A stretch of 64,000 bases of DNA from the NCBI GenBank assembly GCA_021228405.1, contig JAJQRF010000007.1, positions 62,794-126,793 of the forward strand, read 5' to 3'. This DNA comes from Pyrinomonadaceae bacterium. GTDB taxonomy: Bacteria; Acidobacteriota; Blastocatellia; Pyrinomonadales; Pyrinomonadaceae. This document shows positions 1-8,171 of this stretch, one piece after another (position 1 is the stretch's first letter; each line of letters begins with the position of its first letter). The notes under the pieces are model-generated. The model made no database searches and was not told the DNA's origin. It worked only from the letters and a program-made list of their open reading frames with translations. Made by a program: the position numbers and the translations under genes.

Positions 1-112
1 TGACGGATTCGATCGCCAAATTTTCGCGGTAAGCGATGCGGCTCATCGCGTCGTATTCCTGTTGCCTGATCGCCCAGACCGCGCCTTCGATGTATGCAAT
101 TACACGATTCAT
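1..112 (-). CDS. Head maturation protease (S49-like), N-terminus only
   Basis: Reading begins at an ATG (112-110) that overlaps the portal stop codon in an ATGA arrangement, and runs off the left window edge after 37 codons. The visible start, MNRVIAYIEGAVWAI, resembles the N-terminus of phage S49-type (SppA/ClpP-like) capsid maturation proteases, in which a similar hydrophobic stretch ending in WAI precedes the protease fold, and such proteases normally follow the portal gene. The catalytic serine and lysine lie outside the window, so the assignment rests on this short N-terminus and gene order. It could be another head protein. Confidence 0.5.
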   Translation of the reverse strand, partial: MNRVIAYIEGAVWAIRQQEYDAMSRIAYRENLAIESV

Positions 113-1482
113 TCGTTTGCTCCCGTTTGATCTGCCGAAGACTGATCTTGATCTTGTGCAGGTTCGGCGGTTTGCGTGCGCGGTTCGAGTCCGAACTGCA
201 CGTCGAGTTGTGGATAATGTTCGGGCGCGAACTGATAACCTGCGCGTGCCGCCGCATTGACATCGGTTGCCCAGTCGGTCGCTTCCGTATCGCCGAGAAA
301 ACACTTCGGCGTTAAATGCGCTTTGTCTTCGCCGAAGTTGACGACCGTTAAAAGTTTGTAGATATGCGACTGCACGGCGCGTTCGATCTGGCGGCGGAAA
401 TTCTGTTTGCGCGTATCGGCAACGTCCTTCGACGATTCACGGGCGGCGCGGGCATCCTTGTCGGCTTCGCCCGTGACGAGCGCATCGCCCAGAATGACTT
501 TGCGGATTTCGGAATTATTGTATTTGAGCGCGTGCGTGAATTGATCGCCCGTTCCCTGCACTTCGAGCTGTTTGATGTCGGCGGTATTCGGGATTGCAAT
601 CGATGAATTGTTTGCAAAGCCTTCGAGCGCACGCATCATACTTGCTTGCGCGGTTTCCTTTAGCGGAACTCCGTCTTTCATTTTCGGCGTGCCGTCGGTG
701 TTTTTAATATAAACGTCGTTTGCGCCATTGGCAGTTATGCCGACCTTTTTCGGAATCGCGGACGTTCTGCGCCATTCGGCATACTGGGCGCGGGTCAGTT
801 TTTTGTCGCAGTAGGCTTCGATAAGTGCGCGGGCTTGCGACAATCCGCGCGGATCGTTGTCTTCGAGCTCGAAAGATAAAATGAAAAACTTTTCGACGGG
901 AATAATTTCATCCGATGTCAGACTGATCGCGGAAGTCGAAACGACCGTTTGACCCGCACGCCGTGCACCGACGAGTCCGAGCACGTTGTAAAACTTATCG
1001 GTCACGAACGCGGTCGCGCGGTTCGGCTTCGGATTGAGACGGTCTAAAACGAGTTTGCCGTCGATCTGCGCGTCGGTTTGGTATTTGAGCACGATCTCGG
1101 CAACCTTGACACCTGAATAAAACGCCGATTTGAACATTTCACGCAGAACCGATTCGAGCGGGCGGCGCGTCACTTCGGGCGCAGTCGCTTTTTCGATAAA
1201 TTGAGCAATTTCTTCGGCTTCGGCAAATTCGGGATCGTCGCTGTCGGAAATTGCCGGAACGGGCTGAATTCCGTCCGAAAAAACCGCATCGACGAGAAAA
1301 TTCACATCCGATTCGATCTCGGCATCGAGCCGCAAACGGTCGAGCAGATGCGCGTTGAGACGGCGTTCGACACGATCACGGACGGAATTCGTGCGCGATT
1401 CAAAAACGGAACGGCTGCCGACGACATATTCTTCGTGCAGTTCGTTTTCTTCGATTTTTCGTGCGTTCGCCGTTTGCGCCAT
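109..1482 (-). CDS. Phage portal protein
   Basis: A 457-residue protein matching the size and layout of tailed-phage portal proteins, which form the dodecameric DNA channel at one capsid vertex and dock the terminase. A Mu-type (DUF935-like) portal is my best family guess: the central region has the FKSAFYSGVKVAEI segment and a later LTGEADKDARAARESSKD-like basic helix typical of the portal stem and wing. It lies directly between the terminase and a head-protease start. An ATG 11 codons upstream (1515) is in frame but falls inside the loop of the leader terminator hairpin. I chose 1482 because its context (CACCCGAA then ATGG) is the same as before the terminase ATG. Confidence 0.8.
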   Translation of the reverse strand: MAQTANARKIEENELHEEYVVGSRSVFESRTNSVRDRVERRLNAHLLDRLRLDAEIESDVNFLVDAVFSDGIQPVPAISDSDDPEFAEAEEIAQFIEKATAPEVTRRPLESVLREMFKSAFYSGVKVAEIVLKYQTDAQIDGKLVLDRLNPKPNRATAFVTDKFYNVLGLVGARRAGQTVVSTSAISLTSDEIIPVEKFFILSFELEDNDPRGLSQARALIEAYCDKKLTRAQYAEWRRTSAIPKKVGITANGANDVYIKNTDGTPKMKDGVPLKETAQASMMRALEGFANNSSIAIPNTADIKQLEVQGTGDQFTHALKYNNSEIRKVILGDALVTGEADKDARAARESSKDVADTRKQNFRRQIERAVQSHIYKLLTVVNFGEDKAHLTPKCFLGDTEATDWATDVNAAARAGYQFAPEHYPQLDVQFGLEPRTQTAEPAQDQDQSSADQTGANE

Positions 1483-1493
1483 TTCGGGTGAAA

Positions 1494-1571
1494 ATGCAAA
1501 ACGCCTCGAAAACATACTTATTCAGTAGTCTTCGAGGCGTTAATCTCGATAAATGCTCAGATTTTAGAGCA
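1494..1571 (-). promoter_or_regulatory. Structured leader RNA, copy 1 (candidate attenuator)
   Basis: On the minus strand the 5' leader of the portal operon can form hairpin 1 (5-bp stem, 1567-1571 with 1554-1558, loop TAAAATCT), then hairpin 2 (stem CGAG-type, 1545-1549 with 1532-1536, loop ATTAACGC). The 3' strand of hairpin 2 is also the 5' strand of an 11-bp hairpin (1531-1541 with 1500-1510) followed by a broken T-run, a weak intrinsic terminator. Hairpin 2 and the terminator exclude each other. A second copy with the same loops but different, still paired, stems lies at 8085-8150, which is direct evidence for conserved RNA structure. The ligand or protein is unknown. Confidence 0.7.
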
Positions 1572-1590
1572 ACAAATTTTTTCAGATTTC

Positions 1591-1619
1591 AATGTAAGCG
1601 AAAATCTTTAGAAAATCAA
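1591..1619 (-). promoter_or_regulatory. Late promoter for the portal operon
   Basis: Minus-strand -35 TTGATT (1614-1619), 17-bp spacer, -10 TACATT (1591-1596), followed after about 20 bases by the structured leader. The same arrangement (TTGAAA, 17 bp, TACTTT) stands before leader copy 2. Strand, spacing and the shared downstream CTGAAAAA segment support it. The transcription start is inferred. Confidence 0.65.
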
Positions 1620-1742
1620 GAGAAATCTCAATTTATAATAAATTTTCCGAATCTTGGTTATATTATAACCGCCAAAAGGACAAGCAAGCATAATTTCGGG
1701 CGAAAGCCACGCAAAATTCGCAATTCGCGGATTTAAGGATTT

Positions 1743-3158
1743 TTAGCTATACGGAACGCCCGTTTCATAACTTCCCGCATCCTGCACGGCGTAAGAAAGT
1801 CGGTATCTGGTCGCGTCTCCCGCGTGATCTTCGGCTTTAGGATCGACATCATCGCGGTCTTTTTCGTATCTCGGCAAAACGGGCACGGTGCGAATCCATT
1901 GCGTGCAGTTATCGAAGACAAACAATCCCGCGTCTTCCATCGGATGTTGTTTCGCGGCTTTTAAGAAACGGCGAAGTCTTTGCCAGCCTTGTTTGCGGCT
2001 TCCCGGTGTTTTATCTGCTTTGAGCCACGACACGCCGCGTTCCGCCATTTCGTCGGCAATTGAAATCCCGATGAGCGGATCGGCTTGCCATATCTGCGTG
2101 TCAGCCGCGCCGTCGTTGATGATGAGATTTTTCAAAACTCCGAGCTGTTCGCGTTCGATGATGCCGTCCGCGATTTCGTGCGCGAGCAGTTTATTGCCCT
2201 CGTTGGGTTTGCCGTTCCATCCATACCATTCGGAGATCGCAAAGACGGTTCCGCGCGGGTAAGTGATGCCGTTCGGCGCGGTCGTGCCGTCCGATTCCGC
2301 CCACCAGATAACCGAGAACGGCGACGAGCTTCCCCAGTCGAATGTGCGGTCAACATACCACGAAAAAGGAATTTGGAAGCCTTTGATGATGTGACGCGTG
2401 CGGTCGAAAACGTCGTCGAGCATTCCGCCCGCCACGATGTCCCAATCGCCGTAACGCCAAGCGCGGAGAAGCTGTTCGTCGCCGTTCGCCGATGCTTCGA
2501 TTCGTTTCCAGTAATTCGGATCGGCTTCCAACAGCCGTGTGTTGTCGTCTAAGGTTGCGGGAATATAAATGCGTGTGACTTTTTGCTCTTCGTCATAAAA
2601 CGGCGTGCGAGCCGGTGCAGGATCGACATATCTGGCTTTTACCCAGTTATGACCGACACCGCCCGGATTTCCGGTTGCGCGGAAATAACACGGCACACCT
2701 GCGCCGGAACGAAGGCAAGCGCGAAGTTTGTCGATCGGTTTCGGCGATGCCCAGTTGACGATCTCTTCAAAACACATCCAAGTATATTCGTGTCCTTGAT
2801 AACGGTCGGCATCCGAATCGCGTTCAAGATAGCGCATTTTGAGTTTCGCGCCGTTCGGAAAAATCCACGTCCGCTTGTCGCCTTTATAAACTCCGCCGAC
2901 GAGCGGGAATATCTTTTGGGCATATTCCTGAACCTGTTCAAGTTCGGGATAGGTTTTGCGGAAGAAAACGCCGTAAGCGTTCGCGCCGTAAAGATCGGCG
3001 TGCGACAGCCAATCGCCGAGCATCCCGTAGGTTTTGCCGCCGCCGCGTGCCCCGCCGAACAGCAAATCTTCAAACGGGCAGGCGATCATTACTTCCTGCG
3101 GCGTTCCGGGCATCGCTTCAAATGCGGTTATTTGCTTGATTTGGATTGTTGGAGCCAT
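1743..3158 (-). CDS. terL: Terminase large subunit
   Basis: A 471-residue DNA-packaging motor. The N-terminal ATPase has Walker A GGARGGGKT at residues 35-43, a Walker B-like CFEE at 129-132 and the conserved SGAGVP...TGNPGG segment. The C-terminal nuclease domain shows TFDWGSSSPFSV near residue 265 and DGAADTQIW further on, giving the acidic metal ligands. The protein pumps DNA into the prohead and cuts concatemers, docking on the portal encoded just downstream. Its start overlaps the small subunit by 31 bp. After its stop there is a 260-bp gap carrying a separate promoter and leader, so portal and terminase are not simply one transcript. Confidence 0.95.
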   Translation of the reverse strand: MAPTIQIKQITAFEAMPGTPQEVMIACPFEDLLFGGARGGGKTYGMLGDWLSHADLYGANAYGVFFRKTYPELEQVQEYAQKIFPLVGGVYKGDKRTWIFPNGAKLKMRYLERDSDADRYQGHEYTWMCFEEIVNWASPKPIDKLRACLRSGAGVPCYFRATGNPGGVGHNWVKARYVDPAPARTPFYDEEQKVTRIYIPATLDDNTRLLEADPNYWKRIEASANGDEQLLRAWRYGDWDIVAGGMLDDVFDRTRHIIKGFQIPFSWYVDRTFDWGSSSPFSVIWWAESDGTTAPNGITYPRGTVFAISEWYGWNGKPNEGNKLLAHEIADGIIEREQLGVLKNLIINDGAADTQIWQADPLIGISIADEMAERGVSWLKADKTPGSRKQGWQRLRRFLKAAKQHPMEDAGLFVFDNCTQWIRTVPVLPRYEKDRDDVDPKAEDHAGDATRYRLSYAVQDAGSYETGVPYS

Positions 3159-3601
3159 TCTTCGGGTGAAAGTTTCGGCGGAACTCTGACGACCGTGTGC
3201 GAAACATTCGCTTCGACATCGTGTTTAATTTTATTTGAAAATGCGTCGCCCGATTCTTTGGCGGCTTGCTCCAAGATTTCGCGCATCGCCTTCGGGTTCG
3301 GATGGGCGTTGTCTTCCTGACGGTCGAGCATATTTTGAAGTTTCTGCAAACGAAACGCTTTATTCGCAATCGGAATATCGTTCACGTTCTTCAAAAACTT
3401 TTTGCGCGTGGAATTGAAGATTTTCCGCAGATCAGGAGAAAGTTTTTTATTCGTCGGTTGGTAATAATAGATACTTTGGATTGAAACTTCCAGACCGAAA
3501 TTTTCCTTCAATTGCGATTGAACGGTTTTCGGGCGTTCAAAAATCGCAAGCCGTTGAACTACAAATATTTGATGTTCTTTTTCTAAAGCGTGTTCAGCCA
3601 T
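3128..3601 (-). CDS. terS: Terminase small subunit
   Basis: A 157-residue basic, helical protein immediately upstream of and overlapping the large terminase gene, the usual place of the small subunit that recognises the packaging site. The N-terminal 45 residues (VVQRLAIFERPKTVQSQLKE) look like a helix-turn-helix of the DUF2280 type. A long alpha-helical middle (about 65-110) would mediate oligomerisation, and the C-terminal PPKLSPEEWL tail may contact the large subunit. Function is inferred mainly from position and general build; no catalytic motif is expected. Confidence 0.75.
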   Translation of the reverse strand: MAEHALEKEHQIFVVQRLAIFERPKTVQSQLKENFGLEVSIQSIYYYQPTNKKLSPDLRKIFNSTRKKFLKNVNDIPIANKAFRLQKLQNMLDRQEDNAHPNPKAMREILEQAAKESGDAFSNKIKHDVEANVSHTVVRVPPKLSPEEWLQQSKSSK

Positions 3602-3682
3602 ATTCTTTCAAACTGATTAAAACTGCTAACTTCTGACAAACTTTTGGTATTTTTCGTGCATAATATGCGCGTTTTTTACCGA

Positions 3683-3811
3683 TTAACCTTCCATTATGAT
3701 TCTGCCGTAAACGTCTTTGCGTGTTGGTGCTTTTTTTGAATTTTCACTTTTACGACAAAGCTCGCGGCGGATTTTGATAGCGCGAATCTTCTTTTTTGTT
3801 TTTACCTTCAT
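3683..3811 (-). CDS. Small very basic protein (42 aa)
   Basis: An ATG at 3811-3809 overlaps the TAA of the upstream DUF6527 gene (TAATG) and is preceded by GAGG at good spacing, so translation is probably coupled. The 42-residue product starts MKVKTKKKIRAIKIRRELCR and is about one third Lys/Arg, suggesting nucleic-acid or terminase interaction. I know no family for it. The 80 bases between its stop and the small terminase gene contain no further ORF of note. Confidence 0.6.
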   Translation of the reverse strand: MKVKTKKKIRAIKIRRELCRKSENSKKAPTRKDVYGRIIMEG

Positions 3812-4140
3812 TAAACCTCTTCCCACAACGGAATATCGACCGTCTGACCTTTGAGCGCGCGTGTCGAATCTTCGAGATAAATCATCTTCCCGTCACGGAT
3901 GAAGAAATGACAGACGAACGGTTTCGGGTCGATCTTTTCGCCGTCCATAATGCGTTTGTGTTCGTCGTCGGTGATGCCTTCGGTGCCGCGCACGATGATC
4001 GACGGCATCACGGTCGGTTTCTGCATATTGCCGTTAAAAGTCCATTGGCGCGTGAATCCGTGCAGACATTCGCATCCGACGCATTGAAAGACCCATTGCT
4101 CGATGTCATCCTGCCAGAAAAGCCGATTTTGTTTACTCAT
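3811..4140 (-). CDS. DUF6527-like phage protein
   Basis: A 109-residue protein of the DUF6527 type, found in many phages and of unknown function. The family pattern is visible: W-F-N-G-(D/N) near residue 35, PTVMPSI, then CHFFIRDGKMIYLEDSTRALKGQ and a C-terminal PLW. The start chosen is MSKQNRLFW; an alternative 17 codons upstream would overlap the preceding gene. It is in a tight cluster of small genes between the metallopeptidase and the terminase, all on the minus strand and overlapping by a few bases. Confidence 0.7.
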   Translation of the reverse strand: MSKQNRLFWQDDIEQWVFQCVGCECLHGFTRQWTFNGNMQKPTVMPSIIVRGTEGITDDEHKRIMDGEKIDPKPFVCHFFIRDGKMIYLEDSTRALKGQTVDIPLWEEV

Positions 4141-4148
4141 AATATTTT

Positions 4149-4382
4149 TTAAGATTTTTGTTGAACTTCTTTTCTGACAATTTCCGCCCAAGTTTCCAAA
4201 ATACTTTCTGTAACCTCTTCATCAAGAGTTCCCCAAAAATCAAGTCCGCTACGGTCAGACAAATCTGCTTGAATTTGATAAGCGATTCGGTCTGCATAAT
4301 CAGCGGTTTTATGTTGGTTTTCGTTTTTACATCCAACCGATTTGGATGTAAATGGTTTTTCGCAATAATCACAATTTTTCAT
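4149..4382 (-). CDS. Hypothetical protein with N-terminal zinc ribbon knuckle
   Basis: The 77-residue protein starts MKNCDYCEKPF at an ATG overlapping the stop of the metallopeptidase gene (ATGA). CxxC at residues 4-7 and a single Cys near 18 could bind a metal, and the rest is acidic and helical (TLDEEVTESILETWAEIV). I recognise no family. The strict overlap with both neighbours' reading direction and the coding-like composition support a real gene. Confidence 0.55.
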   Translation of the reverse strand: MKNCDYCEKPFTSKSVGCKNENQHKTADYADRIAYQIQADLSDRSGLDFWGTLDEEVTESILETWAEIVRKEVQQKS

Positions 4383-4987
4383 AAACAATTCCCGCACATC
4401 TTTGAAATGTCCGCGTGTGCGATGAGCGGTTCGGAATTAGCGGCTTCGACGAAAGCAATTCCGTTCGCGACGCTTCCGATGCCGTAACGGGCAACGACTC
4501 CGATAAATTCCGTCACGTCGTGATCTTTGATCGTATAAATCGGTCTGTCCGTCGCCGCGTTGAATTTCGGTTCGCCGAATTCGTCAAGAGCCTGAGCGCA
4601 ATGATAAAGTTCGTGTTCGACGAGAGCGCAAAAGTTCGTGTCCGAAGTTTCAAAACAATAATTTGCATCCAATGTGATGACAAAATCGGGAATCGCGCCG
4701 AACCATTCCTGCATTTGCATCAACTGGCGATGCTTTTGCCATTTTGCGCCGCGAAAGCTCGGAATTTCCGCCGTTCCCGCCACGGCGCGCATTCCTTTTG
4801 AGTTCGGAACGTTCGTCCATAAATAGCCGATGTGCGCTTGCAGAAGATGTGCGTGATCGGGATTATGAAGCGGCGATTCGTCGTCGAGAAAAGTTTTCCT
4901 TGCCCATTCTTCGAGTTCCGGCGAAGGAATAAAATAATCAATGCCGACGTATTCGTTTATCAAGATTTCGGGCGGTTGCGGTCGCAT
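4379..4987 (-). CDS. Putative phage metallopeptidase (PF18894-like)
   Basis: The 202-residue protein carries VEHELYHCAQ near residue 125, a zincin HExxH motif, followed about 30 residues later by IKDHDVTEFIGVVARYG, which provides a third ligand and matches the layout of the putative phage metallopeptidase family PF18894. The target is unknown. A TTG four codons upstream is possible but ATG at 4987 is preferred. A second, longer member of the same family is encoded at 16952-17716, so the phage has two paralogues, one in the packaging cluster and one in the modification cluster. Confidence 0.7.
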   Translation of the reverse strand: MRPQPPEILINEYVGIDYFIPSPELEEWARKTFLDDESPLHNPDHAHLLQAHIGYLWTNVPNSKGMRAVAGTAEIPSFRGAKWQKHRQLMQMQEWFGAIPDFVITLDANYCFETSDTNFCALVEHELYHCAQALDEFGEPKFNAATDRPIYTIKDHDVTEFIGVVARYGIGSVANGIAFVEAANSEPLIAHADISKMCGNCL

Positions 4988-5012
4988 AAATTCAAGCAAT
5001 TGTGCGTGTGTG

Positions 5013-5345
5013 CTAGATGCTGTTCATCACGGCTTCAGCCGATGCCGTGAAAGCGTCAATCGTGCTTTGGGCTGGTAAAGTCTGACCCATTCCGAGAAGT
5101 CTGCCCATCGCATCCTGCACCGCGCCGCCGTAAATGATGCACTGTTGAATATTCGTCGGGTTAGGCGGTAACGGAACGGGAATCGTTTCATTGACGATTG
5201 TTCCGGCTTCAACGATGAAATTCGAGCAAGCCGTCACGAATTGCGCGGTTATCTCATTTTTAATAGTTTCGGGTAAAACTGCCTTTTGGTCTTTCATCCC
5301 GTTACAGCAGAGTATTTTTTTTACGTTTTGCTGAAATGTCGCCAT
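5013..5345 (-). CDS. Hypothetical protein
   Basis: A 110-residue protein with no recognised domain. It begins MATFQQNVKKILCC, contains a proline-rich stretch (IPVPLPPNPTN) and ends in a helical segment. Its ATG lies two bases from the stop of the preceding membrane protein gene, so the two are co-transcribed. Its place between lysis-like membrane genes and the packaging genes would suit a spanin-like, structural or regulatory role, but no lipobox or transmembrane helix is visible. Function unknown. Confidence 0.5.
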   Translation of the reverse strand: MATFQQNVKKILCCNGMKDQKAVLPETIKNEITAQFVTACSNFIVEAGTIVNETIPVPLPPNPTNIQQCIIYGGAVQDAMGRLLGMGQTLPAQSTIDAFTASAEAVMNSI

Positions 5346-5346
5346 A

Positions 5347-5706
5347 TTAATAATCCTTGCTTAATCTTTCCTTTTCCAATTGCTGTTGTTTTTTTACGTC
5401 TTCTTGAAACTGCATAATCTGCATCGCCTGTGCTTTGCCTTCGTCGCGCCCCATCCATCTATTCATCACGTTCTGCGTCGCGGTTTCGTAAGCGATGCGG
5501 TTGATGAAATTTTCCCTGTTCTCTCGCTGAACTGTCGTGATCTGATTATAAAGAAACGGTGTCAGGCATAATGAAATAATCGTTGCCCAGTGACCGACCT
5601 TTTGAAAGGTCGATTGTTTTTGATGCGCTTCAAGCAAAGCGGTGATCGTTTCAAGACAAGTTTCGATTCGTTCAGCGTTTTCCTTTTTTTGCGGGAGTTT
5701 GTCCAT
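5347..5706 (-). CDS. Single-pass membrane protein, possible lysis accessory
   Basis: A 119-residue protein with a helical, charged N-terminus, one hydrophobic segment (GHWATIISLCLTPFLYNQI, about residues 37-55) and a long C-terminal helix rich in Gln/Lys/Glu that looks like a coiled coil (VKKQQQLEKERL). The gene overlaps the end of the putative holin by 35 bp. The layout of short tail, membrane anchor and coiled coil resembles Rz-like inner-membrane spanins, but the outer-membrane partner is not seen, so this is only a suggestion. Confidence 0.5.
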   Translation of the reverse strand: MDKLPQKKENAERIETCLETITALLEAHQKQSTFQKVGHWATIISLCLTPFLYNQITTVQRENRENFINRIAYETATQNVMNRWMGRDEGKAQAMQIMQFQEDVKKQQQLEKERLSKDY

Positions 5707-6154
5707 CTTCTTTAATATTCAAATAACGACTGCCTTCCTTTTTGACGAAAACTGCGAGCAATCCCCAGATCACCTGATTGGCGAATCCCATCAAAATAAA
5801 ACTGCCGAGCCAATAATTGACCATTTGCCGCTGCACGACAAAATAATCGTAGGTTAAAAGTCCGACCATAATGCCGAGCCCCCACGCGAAAGCGATATTC
5901 GTCCGAAGCGATGCGCGCGGATTGGTTTTGCGTTCCCATAAATAACTGAGAATGCCGCCGATGGCGGACATCAGCATACACAGACCCGCGAGCGTCGGAT
6001 GCGGTAGCAGTGCCGTATAGTTCAGGACCGGCTGTAAAATGAACGCGAACGCGCAGAATCCCGCATACACGCTCGAAAAAAAGAATAATTTTGCATTCAG
6101 AAGCGAATGAATCATTTTCGTTTCCGTAAACCAACCGAAGAATTGAATTTGCAT
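5672..6154 (-). CDS. Multi-pass membrane protein, candidate holin
   Basis: A 160-residue protein with about four hydrophobic segments (near 20-42, 50-70, 85-105 and 118-140) and a Lys-rich C-terminal tail (TPAKKGKR), which is the usual topology and size range of phage holins. It lies downstream of the endolysin gene in the same direction. Two start codons 13 codons apart (6154 and 6115) could give two forms, as in dual-start holins; this is speculative. Not assignable to a named holin family by eye. Confidence 0.5.
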   Translation of the reverse strand: MQIQFFGWFTETKMIHSLLNAKLFFFSSVYAGFCAFAFILQPVLNYTALLPHPTLAGLCMLMSAIGGILSYLWERKTNPRASLRTNIAFAWGLGIMVGLLTYDYFVVQRQMVNYWLGSFILMGFANQVIWGLLAVFVKKEGSRYLNIKEDGQTPAKKGKR

Positions 6155-6179
6155 TAGTTTTAAATTACTTTATTCAATG

Positions 6180-6247
6180 CAAACCGATCTGGATCGAGAT
6201 TGGTTTGTAAAAGGGATTTGTTGAAATTACCAGTTTCAACAAATCCC
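6180..6247 (-). terminator. Hairpin terminator between lysis genes
   Basis: A perfect 14-bp hairpin with a 7-nt loop (6213-6226 with 6234-6247) is followed on the minus strand by a short T-run. A second 11-bp hairpin (6197-6207 with 6180-6190) follows. It lies after the secreted 140-aa gene and before the holin candidate, so it may limit read-through from the endolysin transcript. Confidence 0.6.
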
Positions 6248-6293
6248 GCCCCGTTTTTAAGTTTTGCGAATTTGGTGTTTTATCCGAACTGAA

Positions 6294-6716
6294 TTAAACC
6301 CCGGCGCGTGCGTATGTATTTTTGAAAATCCCGTGAAAAGCCTTCACGTTCGGCGGTTTAATGTATGATGTAAAATTTTCGTTAAAATTCGGCGGTGCAT
6401 CGGTTTTTATAAGGTTTTCCCGACCGAGCGCGGCAATCAGTTCGCGGTAATTCCCGTTTTCCAACGCCGGCGCAATGTCCGCGCAAATATCTTCCGTTTC
6501 GACACCTGCAATGATCGACGTATCGACGGGCAAATGCGCCTTCGTGAGCGCGGCGGTGATGCGCGATTCGGTTATTTCGTCCGCACCGATCAAAACAATC
6601 GTGATCGTTTTTTTCGTCATTTCAAGGTTTTCAATCGCCGAAACGGGCGGACTTGCCGCAAAAAGTAAACCGAGCATCAGCACGGCAAATGTAAATAATG
6701 TTTTTAGTATTTTCAC
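6294..6716 (-). CDS. Secreted hypothetical protein
   Basis: A 140-residue protein starting at GTG (6716-6714) behind a strong AAGGAGA ribosome site. Residues 1-27 form a signal peptide ending in SPPVSA, predicted to be cleaved before IENLE. The mature part (TKKTITIVLIGADEITESRITAALTK) starts like a small alpha/beta domain but has no motif I recognise. It is encoded directly after the endolysin, so it might act in the periplasm during lysis or alter the host envelope. Function unknown. Confidence 0.55.
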   Translation of the reverse strand: MKILKTLFTFAVLMLGLLFAASPPVSAIENLEMTKKTITIVLIGADEITESRITAALTKAHLPVDTSIIAGVETEDICADIAPALENGNYRELIAALGRENLIKTDAPPNFNENFTSYIKPPNVKAFHGIFKNTYARAGV

Positions 6717-6757
6717 TTTTATCTCCTTTTCTCCTTTCTCATCAAAATATGATGGCG

Positions 6758-8065
6758 TTATTTATTTAATGAGCTGACAAGCTCGTTTTGCCGACTGTCC
6801 ACGTCATCGGGATTTGTCGGGATAAGATTGTGCGAGTTCGGATCAGCCATTGCCTTATAACAGTTAAGGACGAATGAGCCGACGAATTCGCGGTGTTTAT
6901 AAATCAGTAAAAAGAAACCGAAAACCGCCGCGCCGGTGATGATGCCGATCGATAATTGAGCGACCCACGACGCACTTTTGAACCAACTGACGATAAATGT
7001 CAGAAACGAACCGAACGGAACGAGCGCGAGATATTTCTGCCAACCGAAACGCGGGATAAATGCAGGGATATTTTTCGGATCGAAAACGTTTTCCGTGAGC
7101 GTCGTGGTTTGCTCGACTGTTCCCTGCACGGTTTCGACCGTGTTTGAGATTTGATTTTCGACCTTTTGCAAAGAACCGGAAAAAGGCGGCGGAAATTGGG
7201 CGGGAATTGTTGCCGATAAGTCAACATCCGCAGGTTGAACGGAAAGATTGCCGATGCTTTCCGTCGGGATGTTTATGATTGGTTCCGCCGCCGAAACTGT
7301 TTGATTTATTTGCGGAATGTCGAGCTTTATTTCAGCCGATTGCAAATGCGCGAAAGTGTTTTTTTCCGCGATCTTTTGCGCGAGTCTTGCCTTCGTGCCG
7401 TCGCCGACGATACCGTCAGCCGTCAAGCCGTTTTGACGTTGAAAACCGATGACCGCGTTTTTCGTGATCTTGCCGAATTCGCCGTCGATTTCGTGTGCGT
7501 GAAGATAACCGAGTGATGCGAGATCGGCTTGGAGTTTGCGAACTGCTCCGCCGATGTCGCCGAATTCGAGAATATCGTCTGCGGCAGGCGTAAAAACGGC
7601 GGGCTTTGCGCCGCGCAGAATATTGTCCATTCTCTGCCAAACGGCAGTTAAACCGCCTTTGCTGTATGCGGCGAAACATTCCTTGACGCTCATTCCCTTC
7701 AATTGGACGTGCGGCTTGTCGGTAAACTTCCAATCGCCGCCCCATTCCAGACCGAGTTTTTTGGCTTCGCGCCCGATGAGATTGAAATTTTGCAGATTAT
7801 CGTAATTCAATCTGCCGTTCTCGAACGGGCAAAGATCGACCGCCAAACCGTAATTATGATTTGATTGACCGCCTCGGGCTTTTGTTACGATCTGCCCCGG
7901 CGCGGTGCGACCTTTGGCAAAAAGTTTGTTTTGTTCGTCGAATGTCCGCAACCCGTCGGTCACGACGACCGTTAAACCGAGATTGCCGAGAGCGGCGATC
8001 AGTTTAGTGATGCGTGAAGCTAATTCGGGATGAACTTTTTTCAATTTTTCGGCATTTTTATCCAT
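6758..8065 (-). CDS. Endolysin: M15 peptidase with peptidoglycan-binding domain and C-terminal TM
   Basis: Residues 1-125 are a VanY/M15C-type zinc L-alanyl-D-glutamate or D-alanyl carboxypeptidase domain with SNHNYGLAVDL (His70, Asp77) and DKPHVQL (His119) as metal ligands. Residues about 160-230 form a PG_binding_1 domain (LEFGDIGGAVRKLQADL...DGIVGDGTKARL). A linker follows, then a transmembrane helix near 370-395 (IGIITGAAVFGFFLLIY). The 435-residue length is larger than simple endolysins because of the C-terminal membrane part, which could hold the enzyme at the membrane until release. No Shine-Dalgarno sequence is visible. Expression is preceded by leader copy 2. Confidence 0.88.
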   Translation of the reverse strand: MDKNAEKLKKVHPELASRITKLIAALGNLGLTVVVTDGLRTFDEQNKLFAKGRTAPGQIVTKARGGQSNHNYGLAVDLCPFENGRLNYDNLQNFNLIGREAKKLGLEWGGDWKFTDKPHVQLKGMSVKECFAAYSKGGLTAVWQRMDNILRGAKPAVFTPAADDILEFGDIGGAVRKLQADLASLGYLHAHEIDGEFGKITKNAVIGFQRQNGLTADGIVGDGTKARLAQKIAEKNTFAHLQSAEIKLDIPQINQTVSAAEPIINIPTESIGNLSVQPADVDLSATIPAQFPPPFSGSLQKVENQISNTVETVQGTVEQTTTLTENVFDPKNIPAFIPRFGWQKYLALVPFGSFLTFIVSWFKSASWVAQLSIGIITGAAVFGFFLLIYKHREFVGSFVLNCYKAMADPNSHNLIPTNPDDVDSRQNELVSSLNK

Positions 8066-8073
8066 ATATTTTC

Positions 8074-8150
8074 AAAAACAAAAAGCCGTGTTCGGAATTC
8101 GTCGGAATCCGAACACGGCGTTAATCGTGTAAAAGCCCAGATTTTAGGGC
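8074..8150 (-). promoter_or_regulatory. Structured leader RNA, copy 2 (candidate attenuator)
   Basis: Minus-strand leader of the endolysin gene. Hairpin 1: stem 8147-8150 with 8135-8138, loop TAAAATCT. Hairpin 2: stem ACACG/CGTGT (8126-8130 with 8113-8117), loop ATTAACGC. Overlapping it is a long terminator hairpin at 8085-8119 (about 15 bp, one bulge) followed by TTTTTGTTTTT. Loop sequences are identical to copy 1 at 1532-1571 while every stem has changed with compensating bases. Pairing of hairpin 2 would block the terminator, so the element can switch transcription of lysis genes on or off. Confidence 0.75.
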
Positions 8151-8171
8151 AACATAAAATTTTTCAGTTCA

